This document shows positions 1 through 8,180 of a DNA stretch of 40,997 bases, piece after piece. The notes beneath the pieces were generated by a model that was given only the letters and a program-made list of their open reading frames with translations, did not search any database and was not told where the DNA came from. The stretch spans positions 1 through 40,997 of the forward strand of contig DASZWQ010000153.1 of NCBI GenBank assembly GCA_035546535.1, in the 5' to 3' direction. Source of the DNA: Pirellulales bacterium. Lineage in GTDB: Bacteria > Planctomycetota > Planctomycetia > Pirellulales > JACPPG01. Within the stretch, counting starts at the first letter, position 1. The number at the start of each line of letters is the position of its first letter. The position numbers and the translations under genes were made by a program.

Positions 1-1
1 T

Positions 2-928
2 CTACTTCGCCCGGGGATGTGCTTTTTCGTAAGCGGCGCGCAGGGCGGCGGTACTGACGTGCGTGTAGATCTGCGTGGTCACCAGGCTTTTGTGGCCGAG
101 CAGCTCCTGCACGCTGCGGATATCGGCGCCGCGGTCGACCAGGTGCGTGGCGAAGCTATGCCGCAGCGTGTGGGGTGTCGTGCGGCCGTCGAGTCCCGTA
201 ACTTTCAGATACTTTTCCAGCAAGCGGCCAACGCTGCGCGTGGTGAGTCGCTTGCCGAAACGGTTGACGAAGACCGGGGCCAGCAGCGTGTCGGCCACGC
301 GTCCGGCGACGCGACGTACTTTGAGCCACTTGCGCAGGGCCTCTTGCGCGTAAGAGCCTAAAGGCGATAGGCGTTCCTTGCGTCCTTTGCCGCGCACGCG
401 CAGGATACCGGCCGGCAGGTCCATGTCTCCGTCGTTCAAGCCCACCAGTTCGCTGACGCGCAGGCCGGCCGAATACAGTGTTTCCAGAATGGCCCGATCG
501 CGCAGGCCCAGTGGATCGTGCGTTGGCGGCGCGGAGAGCAGCCGGTCCAACTCGCCGCTCGACAAGAAGTGGGGTAGCGCGCGGCCGCGGCGCGGATTGC
601 GCAGCGGTTTGGCCGGATTGGTCTTGGTCCATCCTTCGCGCTGGCCGAAGCGGAAGAAGCTGCGCAGCGACGCCAAACGGCGTGCAATCGTTGTCTTCGC
701 GTAACCGGCCGTGTGCATGGCCGAGGCATAGCCGCGCAGATCGAGCGTGGTCAGGTCGGCCGGCTCGGGGCAGCGGCCGCGGTGCCGCTCACTGAGGAAC
801 TCCATCAAGGCTTCGAGGTCTTCTCGATAGCTCTTGATCGTGAGCGCCGAGGCGTTGCGCTCGACGCGCAGATATTGCAGAAAACGATCGACGGCCGCGG
901 CGAGAGAGTTCTCAGAGACGGTTGCCAC
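2..928 (-). CDS. xerC: Tyrosine recombinase XerC
   Basis: Site-specific tyrosine recombinase of 308 residues, the usual XerC/XerD length. It is expected to act with a partner on dif sites to resolve chromosome dimers. An N-terminal SAM-like core-binding domain (about 8-100) precedes the catalytic domain (about 118-300). The full catalytic set is visible: R157 in GLRVSE, K181 in RGKGRKE, H253 and R256 in [12 protein letters not shown]279 in LLGHKS, and nucleophile Y288 in QIYTHV. The stop codon lies at the very start of the window, so the gene is complete. No phage genes or att-like repeats flank it, so a housekeeping Xer role fits better than a mobile integrase. XerC and XerD cannot be separated with certainty from sequence alone. 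No dif site was recognised in the window. Confidence 0.93.
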   Translation of the reverse strand: MATVSENSLAAAVDRFLQYLRVERNASALTIKSYREDLEALMEFLSERHRGRCPEPADLTTLDLRGYASAMHTAGYAKTTIARRLASLRSFFRFGQREGWTKTNPAKPLRNPRRGRALPHFLSSGELDRLLSAPPTHDPLGLRDRAILETLYSAGLRVSELVGLNDGDMDLPAGILRVRGKGRKERLSPLGSYAQEALRKWLKVRRVAGRVADTLLAPVFVNRFGKRLTTRSVGRLLEKYLKVTGLDGRTTPHTLRHSFATHLVDRGADIRSVQELLGHKSLVTTQIYTHVSTAALRAAYEKAHPRAK

Positions 929-976
929 GCGCGATAGCTCGCTTGGTCAGGCCCGGCGTTCGGGGCGCTCAAATAC

Positions 977-1234
977 CTACGAGGTGGTCTCTTCGCCGTC
1001 CGTCGGCGCCGGCATGCTGAAACGGGGCCGGGTGGCGGGAGCTTGCGCCTGCTGGCTTTCTTGCCGGATCTTCTGGCTGAGCACAGCGGCGTCGTACCAG
1101 GAGAAGCTCAGTTCGGGGTTCGAGGCGTACCGGCCCAATACCCGCAACGTCGCCGCACGGCTCGCGTCGTTATATAGAAACACGTACCGCTCGGCCCCTT
1201 TAACGAGGGCGAGAACGTTGATGTCCTGGGCCAC
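977..1234 (-). CDS. Small conserved protein of unknown function (85 aa)
   Basis: Short protein starting at GTG (1234), preceded by GGAGG at 1244-1248 with a 9-base gap. The open frame continues upstream to 1312, but that extension is proline/arginine-rich and has no ribosome-binding site, so the GTG start is preferred. The N-terminal two-thirds looks like a small alpha/beta domain (motifs ALVKGAERYVFLYND and ASNPELSFSWYDAAVLSQKIR). The last 25 residues are polar and probably disordered. There is no signal peptide or membrane segment. It lies 48 bp upstream of xerC on the same strand, so co-transcription is possible. I do not recognise a named family; the style resembles small proteins conserved among planctomycetes, but that is recollection and not a search result. 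Confidence 0.65.
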   Translation of the reverse strand: MAQDINVLALVKGAERYVFLYNDASRAATLRVLGRYASNPELSFSWYDAAVLSQKIRQESQQAQAPATRPRFSMPAPTDGEETTS

Positions 1235-1562
1235 GGCGAACTTCCTCCTTCCGCCACGAGTCGGAAATGGCCGGCCTGGACAATTGGGGTACAGGTGGCC
1301 GCGCAGACGCACGATGCCTCTTTGCTGCTATATCGGTCGTTGACTGGTGTTGCGCCAACGCGCCACGCCATCGGGTGGCACGGCTGACGGTATCGACACA
1401 ATCGGCATCCCTTCTCCAGCTTTAGGCGGCCGATTTCCCAGCATCGCGGGATAGTTACCGGGCGGGGTGCGGCAGAGGTGCGCCGCGGCGAGTTCGGCGC
1501 AGCGGCTAGCGTTCAAGAAGAGCACACCGCGATCGAGTCAGCCGCCAACGACAGCAGCGCGA
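1235..1562. other. Intergenic region without a recognised gene
   Basis: About 330 bases between the start of the small protein gene and the stop of the deacetylase gene. Apart from the GGAGG ribosome-binding site at 1244-1248, nothing convincing is seen. The short open frames here have no start signals or family resemblance. It presumably holds the promoter for the small protein and xerC. Confidence 0.5.
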
Positions 1563-2252
1563 CTACAGCAGGTCGCGCAAACTGGCCAGACCCACCGGTT
1601 CGCGACTGGCGAAAGGTTCGCCGTATTCGACGCCGATCGACCAGCCCCAGAAGGCGGCATAATCCCGCCAGCGATCGATAAGATTCGGGCTTTGCTGCTC
1701 GCGCCCCTTGATGAACTGGCTGTGGTAGCATTCGATCGCGGCACGCTTGCGCGGCCAGTAGGGGCTAATGTCAATGACGAACGCCGGCGGCGCGACGACG
1801 CGCAGGTGCACGCAGTGGTAGTAGAGAATGCGCGACGGATGGAACGGTTCGCCGGGCAGATCGCTCTTGGTGAGCTTCGACCAGAATCGTGCCGCCTCGA
1901 TTAACTCCGTGGCCGCGACGTGATCGGGATGGGCATCGACCCAATAAGGGGCGAAGATCGTGCGCGGTCGCACGCGGCGAAAGACGCCCGCCAGTTGGGC
2001 CCGGGCATCGAGCGTGTGTTCCAGCTTGCGGTTGACGAGCCCGAGGTTTTCACGCCAACTGATTTTCATGACGTCCGAGGCGGCGGCCGTTTCGCGGGCG
2101 CGAATCTCGGGGGTGCCAAACGGCGTGGGTTCGCCGCTGGTCAGGTCGAGGATGCCGACCTTCAATCCCTCGTCGAGGGCGCGCATGATCGTGCCGGCCA
2201 TCCCTAATTCGGCATCGTCCGGATGAGGCGCGACGACCAGGATATCGAGCAC
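1563..2252 (-). CDS. bshB1: PIG-L family deacetylase, BshB1-like
   Basis: Zinc-dependent N-acetylglucosaminyl deacetylase of the LmbE/PIG-L family (229 aa). The zinc/catalytic motif PHPDDAE lies at residues 9-15 and the second histidine motif AHPDH at 107-111. The segment DLTSGEPTPFGTPEIRA is typical of BshB1, which deacetylates GlcNAc-malate in bacillithiol synthesis. The start is GTG at 2252, with GGAG about 9 bases upstream. It is transcribed away from the barrel gene at 2479. A second, more divergent PIG-L gene lies at 8180-8953, so bacillithiol and another GlcNAc-type substrate may be split between them. No bshA or bshC is in the window, so the thiol assignment is from family resemblance only. 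Confidence 0.8.
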   Translation of the reverse strand: MLDILVVAPHPDDAELGMAGTIMRALDEGLKVGILDLTSGEPTPFGTPEIRARETAAASDVMKISWRENLGLVNRKLEHTLDARAQLAGVFRRVRPRTIFAPYWVDAHPDHVAATELIEAARFWSKLTKSDLPGEPFHPSRILYYHCVHLRVVAPPAFVIDISPYWPRKRAAIECYHSQFIKGREQQSPNLIDRWRDYAAFWGWSIGVEYGEPFASREPVGLASLRDLL

Positions 2253-2478
2253 GGCGGCATCTCCAAGTTGGCAGCGGAAGGACGCGGGGGCAGCTACGCA
2301 CGCGGGAAGCTGGCACTATTGTTAGCGTGCCGCGTGGGGACGTAAACCTGGGGCGACCTGAGAGCCTGCCGGGAGTCGTCAGGTTGGGTGGCGCTGCCAG
2401 CACGCCAGAGCATGCGACACTTCGCCGGGAGGGGGCTCGAGCAGTGCCGGAGGTCGATCTTGACCCGCGCCGTCGGGC

Positions 2479-3627
2479 TTGGTATTCAACCCGGCTCTCT
2501 TCTCACATTTTCACGTCTTCGACTCGAAAATTGCGCGCGAGGAAGCCCCTCTGAGACACGCGTACGTGGTGCGCGGCCTGGTGGCCGCCCTAGTGCTGTT
2601 CGCTGCGACTGTGACCCGCGGTCAACGGGTGCAGTTTCCCTCGGCGGTGCCCGAGGGAAGCCCTTACACCGCGCCGGCCCCGGTCGCGCCGCCGTCTTAT
2701 GCGCCTCCGCCGCCGAGCGTGGGCGCTCCGGCATTTGATCCGTACGCGACGACCACGCAGCCGGTATTGGCTGATCCGGCGGCTGCTGGCGCGCCCGGCC
2801 AGCCGACCACCTTTATCGGCAATGCGACGCGATTCTTTCAACAAGTTGACTTCGATAGCACCTACATTTTTGGAAATAATACGGGCAACAACCTGGGCAT
2901 CACCGACGTCGAGGCCAGCGCTACCTTCGCCATTCCCATCTTCAAGAACCCTTTCCTGGTGACGCCGGGCTTTGCCGCGCACTTCTGGAACGGGCCGAAT
3001 ACGAATGGCTTCGGCGTCACGCCCGGTCCGGAAATGCCGCCGGAGACGTACGACGCTTATCTCGATACGACGTGGAAGCCGCAAATCACGCCGCGGCTCA
3101 GTGCCGACCTGGCCGTGCGCGTCGGCGTTTACTCCGACTTCAACTTCGTGACCTTTCAGAGCCTGCGCACGCCGTTTCGCGCTTTGGGGCTGTACGCGCT
3201 CAATCCGCAACTGACGTTCGTGGCGGGCGTGGTGTATCTCGATCGTCTCTCGGTGCGCATTCTGCCGGCGGGCGGTGTGATCTGGGTGCCCGACCCCGAT
3301 TCGCGCTTCGAGCTGCTATTCCCACGCCCCAAGCTTTCCCATCGGATCATGACGGTTCGAAACTCGAATCTGTGGGGCTATGTGGAAGGCGAGTACGGTG
3401 GCAACACGTGGACGATCCGCCGCAACGAGCCCGGCTTCAACGGAGACCTGGTCGACTACAACGATCTCCGGTTGAGTCTCGGCATTGAATCGATTGGGTT
3501 CAACGCGCGGCGCATGAATTTCGAGGTGGGCTACGTCTTCAACCGGCGCTTGATGTATCAGAGCGGTATCACGCCGACCACTTATCCGCACGGCACGGCC
3601 ATGATACGCGGCGGGTTCACGTTCTAG
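2479..3627 (+). CDS. Outer-membrane beta-barrel-like protein (first of two paralogues)
   Basis: Secreted protein of up to 382 aa. A hydrophobic stretch (about 33-46) ending in TRGQ looks like a signal peptide. A Pro/Ala-rich linker (about 55-85) follows, then alternating aromatic/polar strands typical of a transmembrane beta barrel, ending in a C-terminal phenylalanine (GGFTF), the usual BAM-recognition feature. The C-terminal 120 residues align with the next gene: both share an IW-P-PD block, an FP-PKL motif, a GE-GGN motif, Y-DLR, a GYVF-R motif and YQSG. I would place it tentatively with DUF6268-type planctomycete barrels. The start is uncertain: TTG at 2479 lacks a ribosome-binding site, whereas GAGGAA at 2539-2544 precedes a possible CTG start at 2551 that would give a better signal peptide. 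Confidence 0.75.
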   Translation: MVFNPALFSHFHVFDSKIAREEAPLRHAYVVRGLVAALVLFAATVTRGQRVQFPSAVPEGSPYTAPAPVAPPSYAPPPPSVGAPAFDPYATTTQPVLADPAAAGAPGQPTTFIGNATRFFQQVDFDSTYIFGNNTGNNLGITDVEASATFAIPIFKNPFLVTPGFAAHFWNGPNTNGFGVTPGPEMPPETYDAYLDTTWKPQITPRLSADLAVRVGVYSDFNFVTFQSLRTPFRALGLYALNPQLTFVAGVVYLDRLSVRILPAGGVIWVPDPDSRFELLFPRPKLSHRIMTVRNSNLWGYVEGEYGGNTWTIRRNEPGFNGDLVDYNDLRLSLGIESIGFNARRMNFEVGYVFNRRLMYQSGITPTTYPHGTAMIRGGFTF

Positions 3628-3895
3628 CGACGCTGGCGCGCCGCGAATGCACGCCGCGATGAAAAGAGCTTCATGAGATTCCGTACCAAGATTAGCGAGT
3701 CATCGGCGAAGATCGTTCCAGGCGAAGGCACGGGCACTGCTACCACGCACGGCGCGCGATAAGCAGGCCAGCGTCAAAACAGGCGGACCAGGCGATGGCG
3801 GGAACGTGGCTGCAACCTTTTCGTGCTTGCCGACCGTATGGGCCGATAAGCACTCAGTACAACCCCATCGCGCCGTTTCGGCACCTTTACCGACG

Positions 3896-5047
3896 ATGCC
3901 AGGCACCATGCACAGGGCAGATCGCTTGCGGCCGTGGCTATCCTGCTGCGCAGGCCTGGTCATTGGTCTGGCGCTTGCGGCCGGGCTTGCGCGCGCGCAA
4001 GCATTGCTGCCACCGCTCGGTTCGGGAGACGACGTTTTAGAACGCATCAAGCGCTTGCCTCCCGCCGAAGAGCAAGCACCGCTCTCGCGCCTGCCCCCCG
4101 TCATCGATCCCAACACCGCTCCGACACGGCAGCCGGAAAGCGTGGCGCTGTTGCCGCCGTCGGCGGACAACTCGAGCTTTTTCAGCGATCCGCGCGACCC
4201 AGGCCGGCAGTACGACCCGCTCGAAGAAGAGGTCGCCAAGGAAGAGGCGCCCGCCCTGCCGCCGGGTTTCAAGAACGGCGTCCTGCAGTTCACGACCTTC
4301 CGCAAGACGTTTCTGCTCGAAGGCCCGCGCGACACGGGGCTGGGGATTCAAAGTTTCCTGCTGCAGACCACGTTTGCGCTGCCGTTTTTCACGCGCGACA
4401 AACCGATCTTCATTACGCCCTATTTTCAAGCGCACATTCTGCAAGGTCCGGTTCCGGTCGACTTGCCACCGCAGCTTTACGACGTGTCGCTCGAGTTCCG
4501 CATCTTGCGCCAGCCCACTCCGCAGTGGGGAATCGATCTGGCGTTCGCGCCGACGATCCTCAGCGACTTTCAGAACATGTCGCACCAGGCCTATCGTTGG
4601 GTGGGGCGGGCCGCGGCGCTGTACACCTACTCGCCGACCTTGCAAATCGCCGGAGGCGCGATGGCCACCGGTCGTACGGACGTGCCGGTTTTGCCGATCG
4701 GCGGCCTGATCTGGACCCCCAGTCCCGACTGGCGGCACGAGATCATTTTCCCGAAGCCCAAGCTCGCCCGCCGCTTTGTCGTGCGCGAAACGGCCAGTTG
4801 GTGGGGTTATACGGCCGGGGAATTCGGCGGCAACAGCTACGCCATCGAACGCGCCTGGGGCGCTGACGACATTGCCACTTACCGTGACCTGCGCTTTATC
4901 CTGGGACTGGAGCGCAAGGACATCTCGGGCATGTATCACCGCTTCGAAATCGGCTACGTGTTCGACCGGCTGGTTTCTTACCAGAGCGGTACGCCCTCGT
5001 TCGCGCCAACACCGACCGTGATGCTGCGTGGAGAGGCGGTCTTCTAA
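3896..5047 (+). CDS. Outer-membrane beta-barrel-like protein (second of two paralogues)
   Basis: About 383 aa from the ATG at 3896; the frame is open back to a GTG at 3806, and another ATG lies at 3908. The 3896/3908 starts give a clean signal peptide (RLRPWLSCC followed by a hydrophobic run, cleavage after ARA). An acidic and proline-rich segment precedes the barrel, which ends in a C-terminal phenylalanine (GEAVF). Shared blocks with the upstream gene (IGGLIWTPSPDW, FPKPKLARR, GEFGGN, GYVFDR, YQSG) show they are diverged tandem duplicates about 270 bp apart. Function is unknown; a structural or uptake role in the outer membrane is inferred. Neither copy carries a TonB-plug or OmpA-type domain. 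Confidence 0.8.
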   Translation: MPGTMHRADRLRPWLSCCAGLVIGLALAAGLARAQALLPPLGSGDDVLERIKRLPPAEEQAPLSRLPPVIDPNTAPTRQPESVALLPPSADNSSFFSDPRDPGRQYDPLEEEVAKEEAPALPPGFKNGVLQFTTFRKTFLLEGPRDTGLGIQSFLLQTTFALPFFTRDKPIFITPYFQAHILQGPVPVDLPPQLYDVSLEFRILRQPTPQWGIDLAFAPTILSDFQNMSHQAYRWVGRAAALYTYSPTLQIAGGAMATGRTDVPVLPIGGLIWTPSPDWRHEIIFPKPKLARRFVVRETASWWGYTAGEFGGNSYAIERAWGADDIATYRDLRFILGLERKDISGMYHRFEIGYVFDRLVSYQSGTPSFAPTPTVMLRGEAVF

Positions 5048-5132
5048 AAGCCCGAGCGACCGCTGTCGTAATTGGCATGCTTAGAGCGCCCTTTGCGACA
5101 ACGCATGTCACGCAAGATCCACGGGCAGCCCG

Positions 5133-5536
5133 TTACGGTGATAGGACCTTGATGGCCGGACTGCTGACCCGGCGTACCATGATCGCCCGCAGGTCGCGTT
5201 CGAGGCGGTCAAAGTCCTCGTTGGCGAATGGGCCGGTCCGCTCCTCGGCCAGGGCGTGCAACTCGACGACCGCCGTGCGGCCAGCCCAACGGGCCGGCGG
5301 AAAGAGTGTCCATCGAGCAGGATCGGCCAGCAGCATACCGCACGCAACTTTGATTCCGGGGTCGCCACGGCGACCGCAGTGAACGTTTCGAGGTTGTGAC
5401 GAACAAGCCCAGTCACGGTTCCAACAAGCACGGGCGAACCAAGAATACCGCCGCGCTTGTGGCTCGCTAAAGTTTCCTTCGGCAAGGCGACCCGCCAACA
5501 GTGAATGTCAGTGGCGCGGAATTCGTGATTTGCCAC
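5133..5536 (-). pseudogene. Frameshifted remnant of an unrecognised gene
   Basis: Two overlapping minus-strand frames each look coding over only part of this region. From 5536 down to about 5335 one frame reads sensibly (ALPKETLASHKRGGILG, LETFTAVAVATPE). From about 5340 down to 5133 a different frame takes over (LLADPARWTLFPPARWAG, VVELHALAEERTGPF, DRLERDLRAIM). This fits a single gene split by a frameshift near 5335. I do not recognise the family. The base composition is lower in GC than the flanking genes. It adjoins another gene fragment on the opposite strand, so the area appears to be decaying. A sequencing error cannot be excluded from the sequence alone. Confidence 0.4.
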
Positions 5537-5979
5537 GACGCGAGTCCGAGTGCGCGGGGCTACTCGTCGGCGCGGTTGTCCAGAAGGACTTCGGCTGCGT
5601 GTCCCCTTGCCATTACGTGTTGCACGATGCCGCAGGCAACTGTGCCGTGATCGAGTACGTGGACGGCAAGCGGAGCATCCACGACAACCCGCTCGGCGTG
5701 TTCACCAACGCGCCAACCTTCGACTGGCACATCACCAATCTGCGCAATTACGCGAACCTTTCCGTCACGAACGTCCCGCCGGTCGAGCTTGTGGGCGTCC
5801 GCCTGAGCGGCTTTGGCCAGGGGAACGGGCTGTTTGGTCTGCCGGGAGACTTTACGCCGCCGTCACGGTTTGTCCGTGCCGTGGCGTTCTCGCAGTCGTC
5901 GGTGGCCACGAAGACCGCGGTCGACGCAATCTTGCAAGCCTTTCACATCTTGAATCAGTTCGACATTCCCAAGGGAATA
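5530..5979 (+). pseudogene. Truncated choloylglycine hydrolase (linear amide C-N hydrolase) fragment
   Basis: From about 5602 to 5976 the plus strand encodes the middle of a choloylglycine hydrolase / penicillin V acylase family Ntn-hydrolase. Recognisable blocks are HYVLHDAAGN, VIEYVDGK, DNPLGVFTNAPTFDW, TNLRNYANLS, GLPGDFTPPSRFVRA and AFHILNQFDIPKG. Family members are about 320-350 residues long and begin with a catalytic cysteine at position 2. The N-terminal third with that cysteine is missing, and the similarity stops abruptly after FDIPKG near 5977, where unrelated sequence and then the oppositely oriented HNH gene begin. No stop codon interrupts the fragment, so the truncation may be recent. 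It cannot be an active enzyme as it stands. Confidence 0.75.
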
Positions 5980-6014
5980 GATTGGGGACGTGGCGGGGCT
6001 GGCACGATAAAGAT

Positions 6015-6422
6015 TCAGACCGCGAACGCCTCGCCGGCCCCGCGTAAATTCTCGCCCAACTCGATTCGTTGCCAAGCGTTCATTGCCAACAGATCGATCG
6101 TGGCACGTCCTATCGCGGTCTTGCCGATAACTCTGGTTTCTTGCCAGCGGAAGTGTTCGTGCCAATGATCGCGCCGTGGATTGTAAAGCGGCACAAGGTT
6201 TCCGTTTTCCGGGTCGAGGGCTGCTATGTTCGGCCCTTTATGGAAGTTGCAGTGACTGCCCGCGAGCGCCAGATTCTCGCGCTCGGACGAGCCACCGTGC
6301 TGTCGGGCGACAATATGCTCGGCATGGAAAAGCACCAGCCGAGAGGCCGCCTGTGGCAGGCGACAGTACTCACAGACGTCACCCGCCCGGGCGCGAACTT
6401 CGGAACGAAGCTTCCGATCCAT
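6015..6422 (-). CDS. HNH endonuclease
   Basis: 135-aa HNH-fold protein starting at the ATG at 6422. Zinc/metal-binding features are CEYC (17-20), the HNH histidine in AEHIVAR (34-40), the asparagine in EREN (N50) and HCNFHKGPNIA (57-67). The C-terminal part (FRWQE, IGKTAIGRATIDLLAMN) is typical of a widespread subfamily of small HNH nucleases found as free-standing genes. A longer open frame extends to 6602 but overlaps the upstream small gene and lacks its own signals. The gene begins 4 bases after the stop of its 84-aa partner, so the pair is surely co-transcribed. The substrate is unknown; it could be a defence nuclease or a domesticated homing-type enzyme. Confidence 0.87.
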   Translation of the reverse strand: MDRKLRSEVRARAGDVCEYCRLPQAASRLVLFHAEHIVARQHGGSSERENLALAGSHCNFHKGPNIAALDPENGNLVPLYNPRRDHWHEHFRWQETRVIGKTAIGRATIDLLAMNAWQRIELGENLRGAGEAFAV

Positions 6423-6426
6423 CGAC

Positions 6427-6681
6427 TTATTGGTTGAGCTTTTGCGTGCGTGCCTTGGCTTGCAAGGCCGCGATAACATCGATCGCTTGAACGTAGCCGG
6501 CGTATTCGGCCCGCTCTTCGTTGCTGAGCGCTCCCTCGGACGCGCGATCAGCCAGATAATCGATACGCTCCTGAGTGGCTTCGTCCGCGCGCAGGTCAGC
6601 AATCTTTGCGGCCACGTCCGCTGGCAACAAGTTCACAAGCGGTTGGAGCAGGCGGTCGAGATGAATGGAAACCGTACTCAT
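6427..6681 (-). CDS. Small helical protein upstream of HNH endonuclease
   Basis: 84-aa protein starting at the ATG at 6681 (an alternative in-frame ATG lies at 6699); an AGGA about 10 bases upstream favours the inner start. The sequence is hydrophilic and helical, with a leucine-rich N-terminus (LDRLLQPLVNLLPADVA) and a central charged stretch (DEATQERIDYLADRASEG, EERAEYAGYVQAIDVI). There is no membrane segment or known catalytic motif. It lies immediately upstream of the HNH nuclease with a 4-base gap. By context it may control or accompany the nuclease, for instance as an antitoxin or adaptor, but this is inference. I recognise similar short proteins next to this HNH subfamily without a name. 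Confidence 0.7.
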   Translation of the reverse strand: MSTVSIHLDRLLQPLVNLLPADVAAKIADLRADEATQERIDYLADRASEGALSNEERAEYAGYVQAIDVIAALQAKARTQKLNQ

Positions 6682-6737
6682 TTGGTATACATCCTGCAAT
6701 AAATCATAACACGCCCCGAATTGCCCGCCAAATCAGC

Positions 6738-7550
6738 TCAGAATCGCACGAGAATCTCGCCGCGCCCGCCTGTGAGCATATCGCCGTGGAAGATCTCATA
6801 GCTTGCGCGGCGCCACTCGTCCGGCGCGGGAAAGTCCAGCGCGGCGAGCTTGCCCAGATAGATGCTCAAGAAGAGCGGCTGACAGCGGCCGCCCGATCGA
6901 AATGTCGGTAACAATGCCGGTCGATCGTTGAAGATGACCAGCGTGCCGCGTCGCATTCCGGCGGCCGGGCGCAAGCCGCAAGTGCCTGACACGAACAGGC
7001 TGCCCGCGATCATATTGATGCCGGCAAAGTCGCCCACATTGCCGCCGACGGCGATCAGGCCGCGACGCATGGTGTGCGCCGTCTGATCGCCGGCGCTACG
7101 GTGAATCAGCAAAATGCCGCCGGTCATGCCGGCTTCGCTGCCAGGGTAGGCGGCACCGGCATGATGCCCTGCATTTCCGCGAATGCGGATAAGGCCATCG
7201 TGCATTTCCGCGCCGGCCCAATCGTCCGCGTCACCGTCGACCGTGATTTCGCCGCCCGTCATCCGGCTGCCCAGGTGGCGTCCCGTATTTCCGGTAACGT
7301 GGATCGCGCCCGATTGCATCCGCGCGCCGACATGGTGTACGCCCGCCATGTCGCCAACGAACTCGATTTGCTCGTCGGAGGCGTCGCCGCGCACGTTGAA
7401 GAGCTCGGCCAGCGGCAACTGCTCATTGCCGTGCAGCACGGAGAGCCGTTCGATTTGCGCAAGCGTCACATCGCGCACCACGTCGGGCACGATGCCGGCA
7501 ACCTCGATCGGAATCGGCGACGGCGCACGCAATGTCAGCTTGAGAGGCAT
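6738..7550 (-). CDS. fhcC: Formylmethanofuran dehydrogenase subunit C (formyltransferase/hydrolase complex subunit)
   Basis: 270-aa FmdC/FhcC homologue. The central region is a series of glycine repeats of the form G-x-x-G-x-x-M-x-x-G (for example VGARMQSGAI, LGSRMTGGEI, AGAEMHDGLI, AGINMIAGSL, AAGMRRGTL), which build the right-handed beta-helix of this subunit and of the glutamate synthase C-domain. In bacteria FhcABCD releases formate from formyl-tetrahydromethanopterin during C1 oxidation. The ending GDMLTGGRGEILVR is typical of FhcC rather than glutamate synthase. It is the last gene of a PIG-L/HAD/FhcC unit, with a 9-base gap to the HAD gene. No fhcA, fhcB or fhcD is in this window, so the other subunits must be encoded elsewhere. 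Confidence 0.87.
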   Translation of the reverse strand: MPLKLTLRAPSPIPIEVAGIVPDVVRDVTLAQIERLSVLHGNEQLPLAELFNVRGDASDEQIEFVGDMAGVHHVGARMQSGAIHVTGNTGRHLGSRMTGGEITVDGDADDWAGAEMHDGLIRIRGNAGHHAGAAYPGSEAGMTGGILLIHRSAGDQTAHTMRRGLIAVGGNVGDFAGINMIAGSLFVSGTCGLRPAAGMRRGTLVIFNDRPALLPTFRSGGRCQPLFLSIYLGKLAALDFPAPDEWRRASYEIFHGDMLTGGRGEILVRF

Positions 7551-7559
7551 CGCGGTGGC

Positions 7560-8180
7560 TCAATAGTTGAAGCGCACGCCGCGCTTGCGCAGATCGGCCA
7601 CGAGCGTGGGTGTGTCGGTGTATTGAACGGCGTCAAAGCCGCACGCCCGCGCTCCGGCAACGTGCCCGGCCGTATCGTCCATGAAGAAGATTTCCTCCGG
7701 TCGGACGTGCGCGGCTTCGGCGGCCGCGGCATAGATCTTTGGATCGGGCTTCATCGCGCCCACGCGAAAACTGAGCGTCACGACGTCGAACACGTCGGGA
7801 ATCATGGCGTAGCGGCCGTCGGTGAAGTAATCCCAGTGCATTTCGCAAGTGTTCGAGAGCAGGCCGACTCGATGGCCACATTCTTTCAAGTGCGACAACA
7901 CGGGCTTCATCGAGCCGTTCATGCGAAAGATGGCGCCGGCGGCGTGGGCGAGGGCCTTATAGTCGGGACGCCGGTCGGTGCGGCGGCAGAACTCTTCGTA
8001 GAATTGCTGACTTGTGACCTGGCCCGCTTCGTATTGCCATTGCAGGCCGCTGTCGAAGACGGCCTCGCGGACTTGCCCTTCGGTGAGTCCGGCCGCGGCC
8101 GCCATTTGCCGCGCCGACAGCGCATGGTCGAAGAACAAGAGGACGTTGCCCAAATCGAAATAGATGAACTTGGGCGCCAT
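7560..8180 (-). CDS. HAD-superfamily phosphatase (HAD-IA, YihX-like)
   Basis: 206-aa haloacid-dehalogenase-type hydrolase from the ATG at 8180. Motif I is FDLGNVL with nucleophile D9; the G-N form after the aspartate is like that of YihX, a sugar-phosphate phosphatase. Motif II is LLSNT (107-111), motif III contains K144 in GAMKPDPKIY, and motif IV is FFMDD (165-169). The helical cap (about 20-95) is of the C1 type. The start overlaps the stop of the upstream PIG-L gene by one base (TAATG), showing translational coupling. The substrate is unknown; a sugar phosphate is plausible next to a deacetylase of amino-sugar type. A longer open frame to 8534 is only a shadow within the PIG-L gene. Confidence 0.88.
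   Translation of the reverse strand: MAPKFIYFDLGNVLLFFDHALSARQMAAAAGLTEGQVREAVFDSGLQWQYEAGQVTSQQFYEEFCRRTDRRPDYKALAHAAGAIFRMNGSMKPVLSHLKECGHRVGLLSNTCEMHWDYFTDGRYAMIPDVFDVVTLSFRVGAMKPDPKIYAAAAEAAHVRPEEIFFMDDTAGHVAGARACGFDAVQYTDTPTLVADLRKRGVRFNY

Noticed and set aside
2..928. Phage or integrative-element integrase
   Set aside because: The gene has typical XerC length and motifs and no phage, tRNA or att-like sequence adjoins it.
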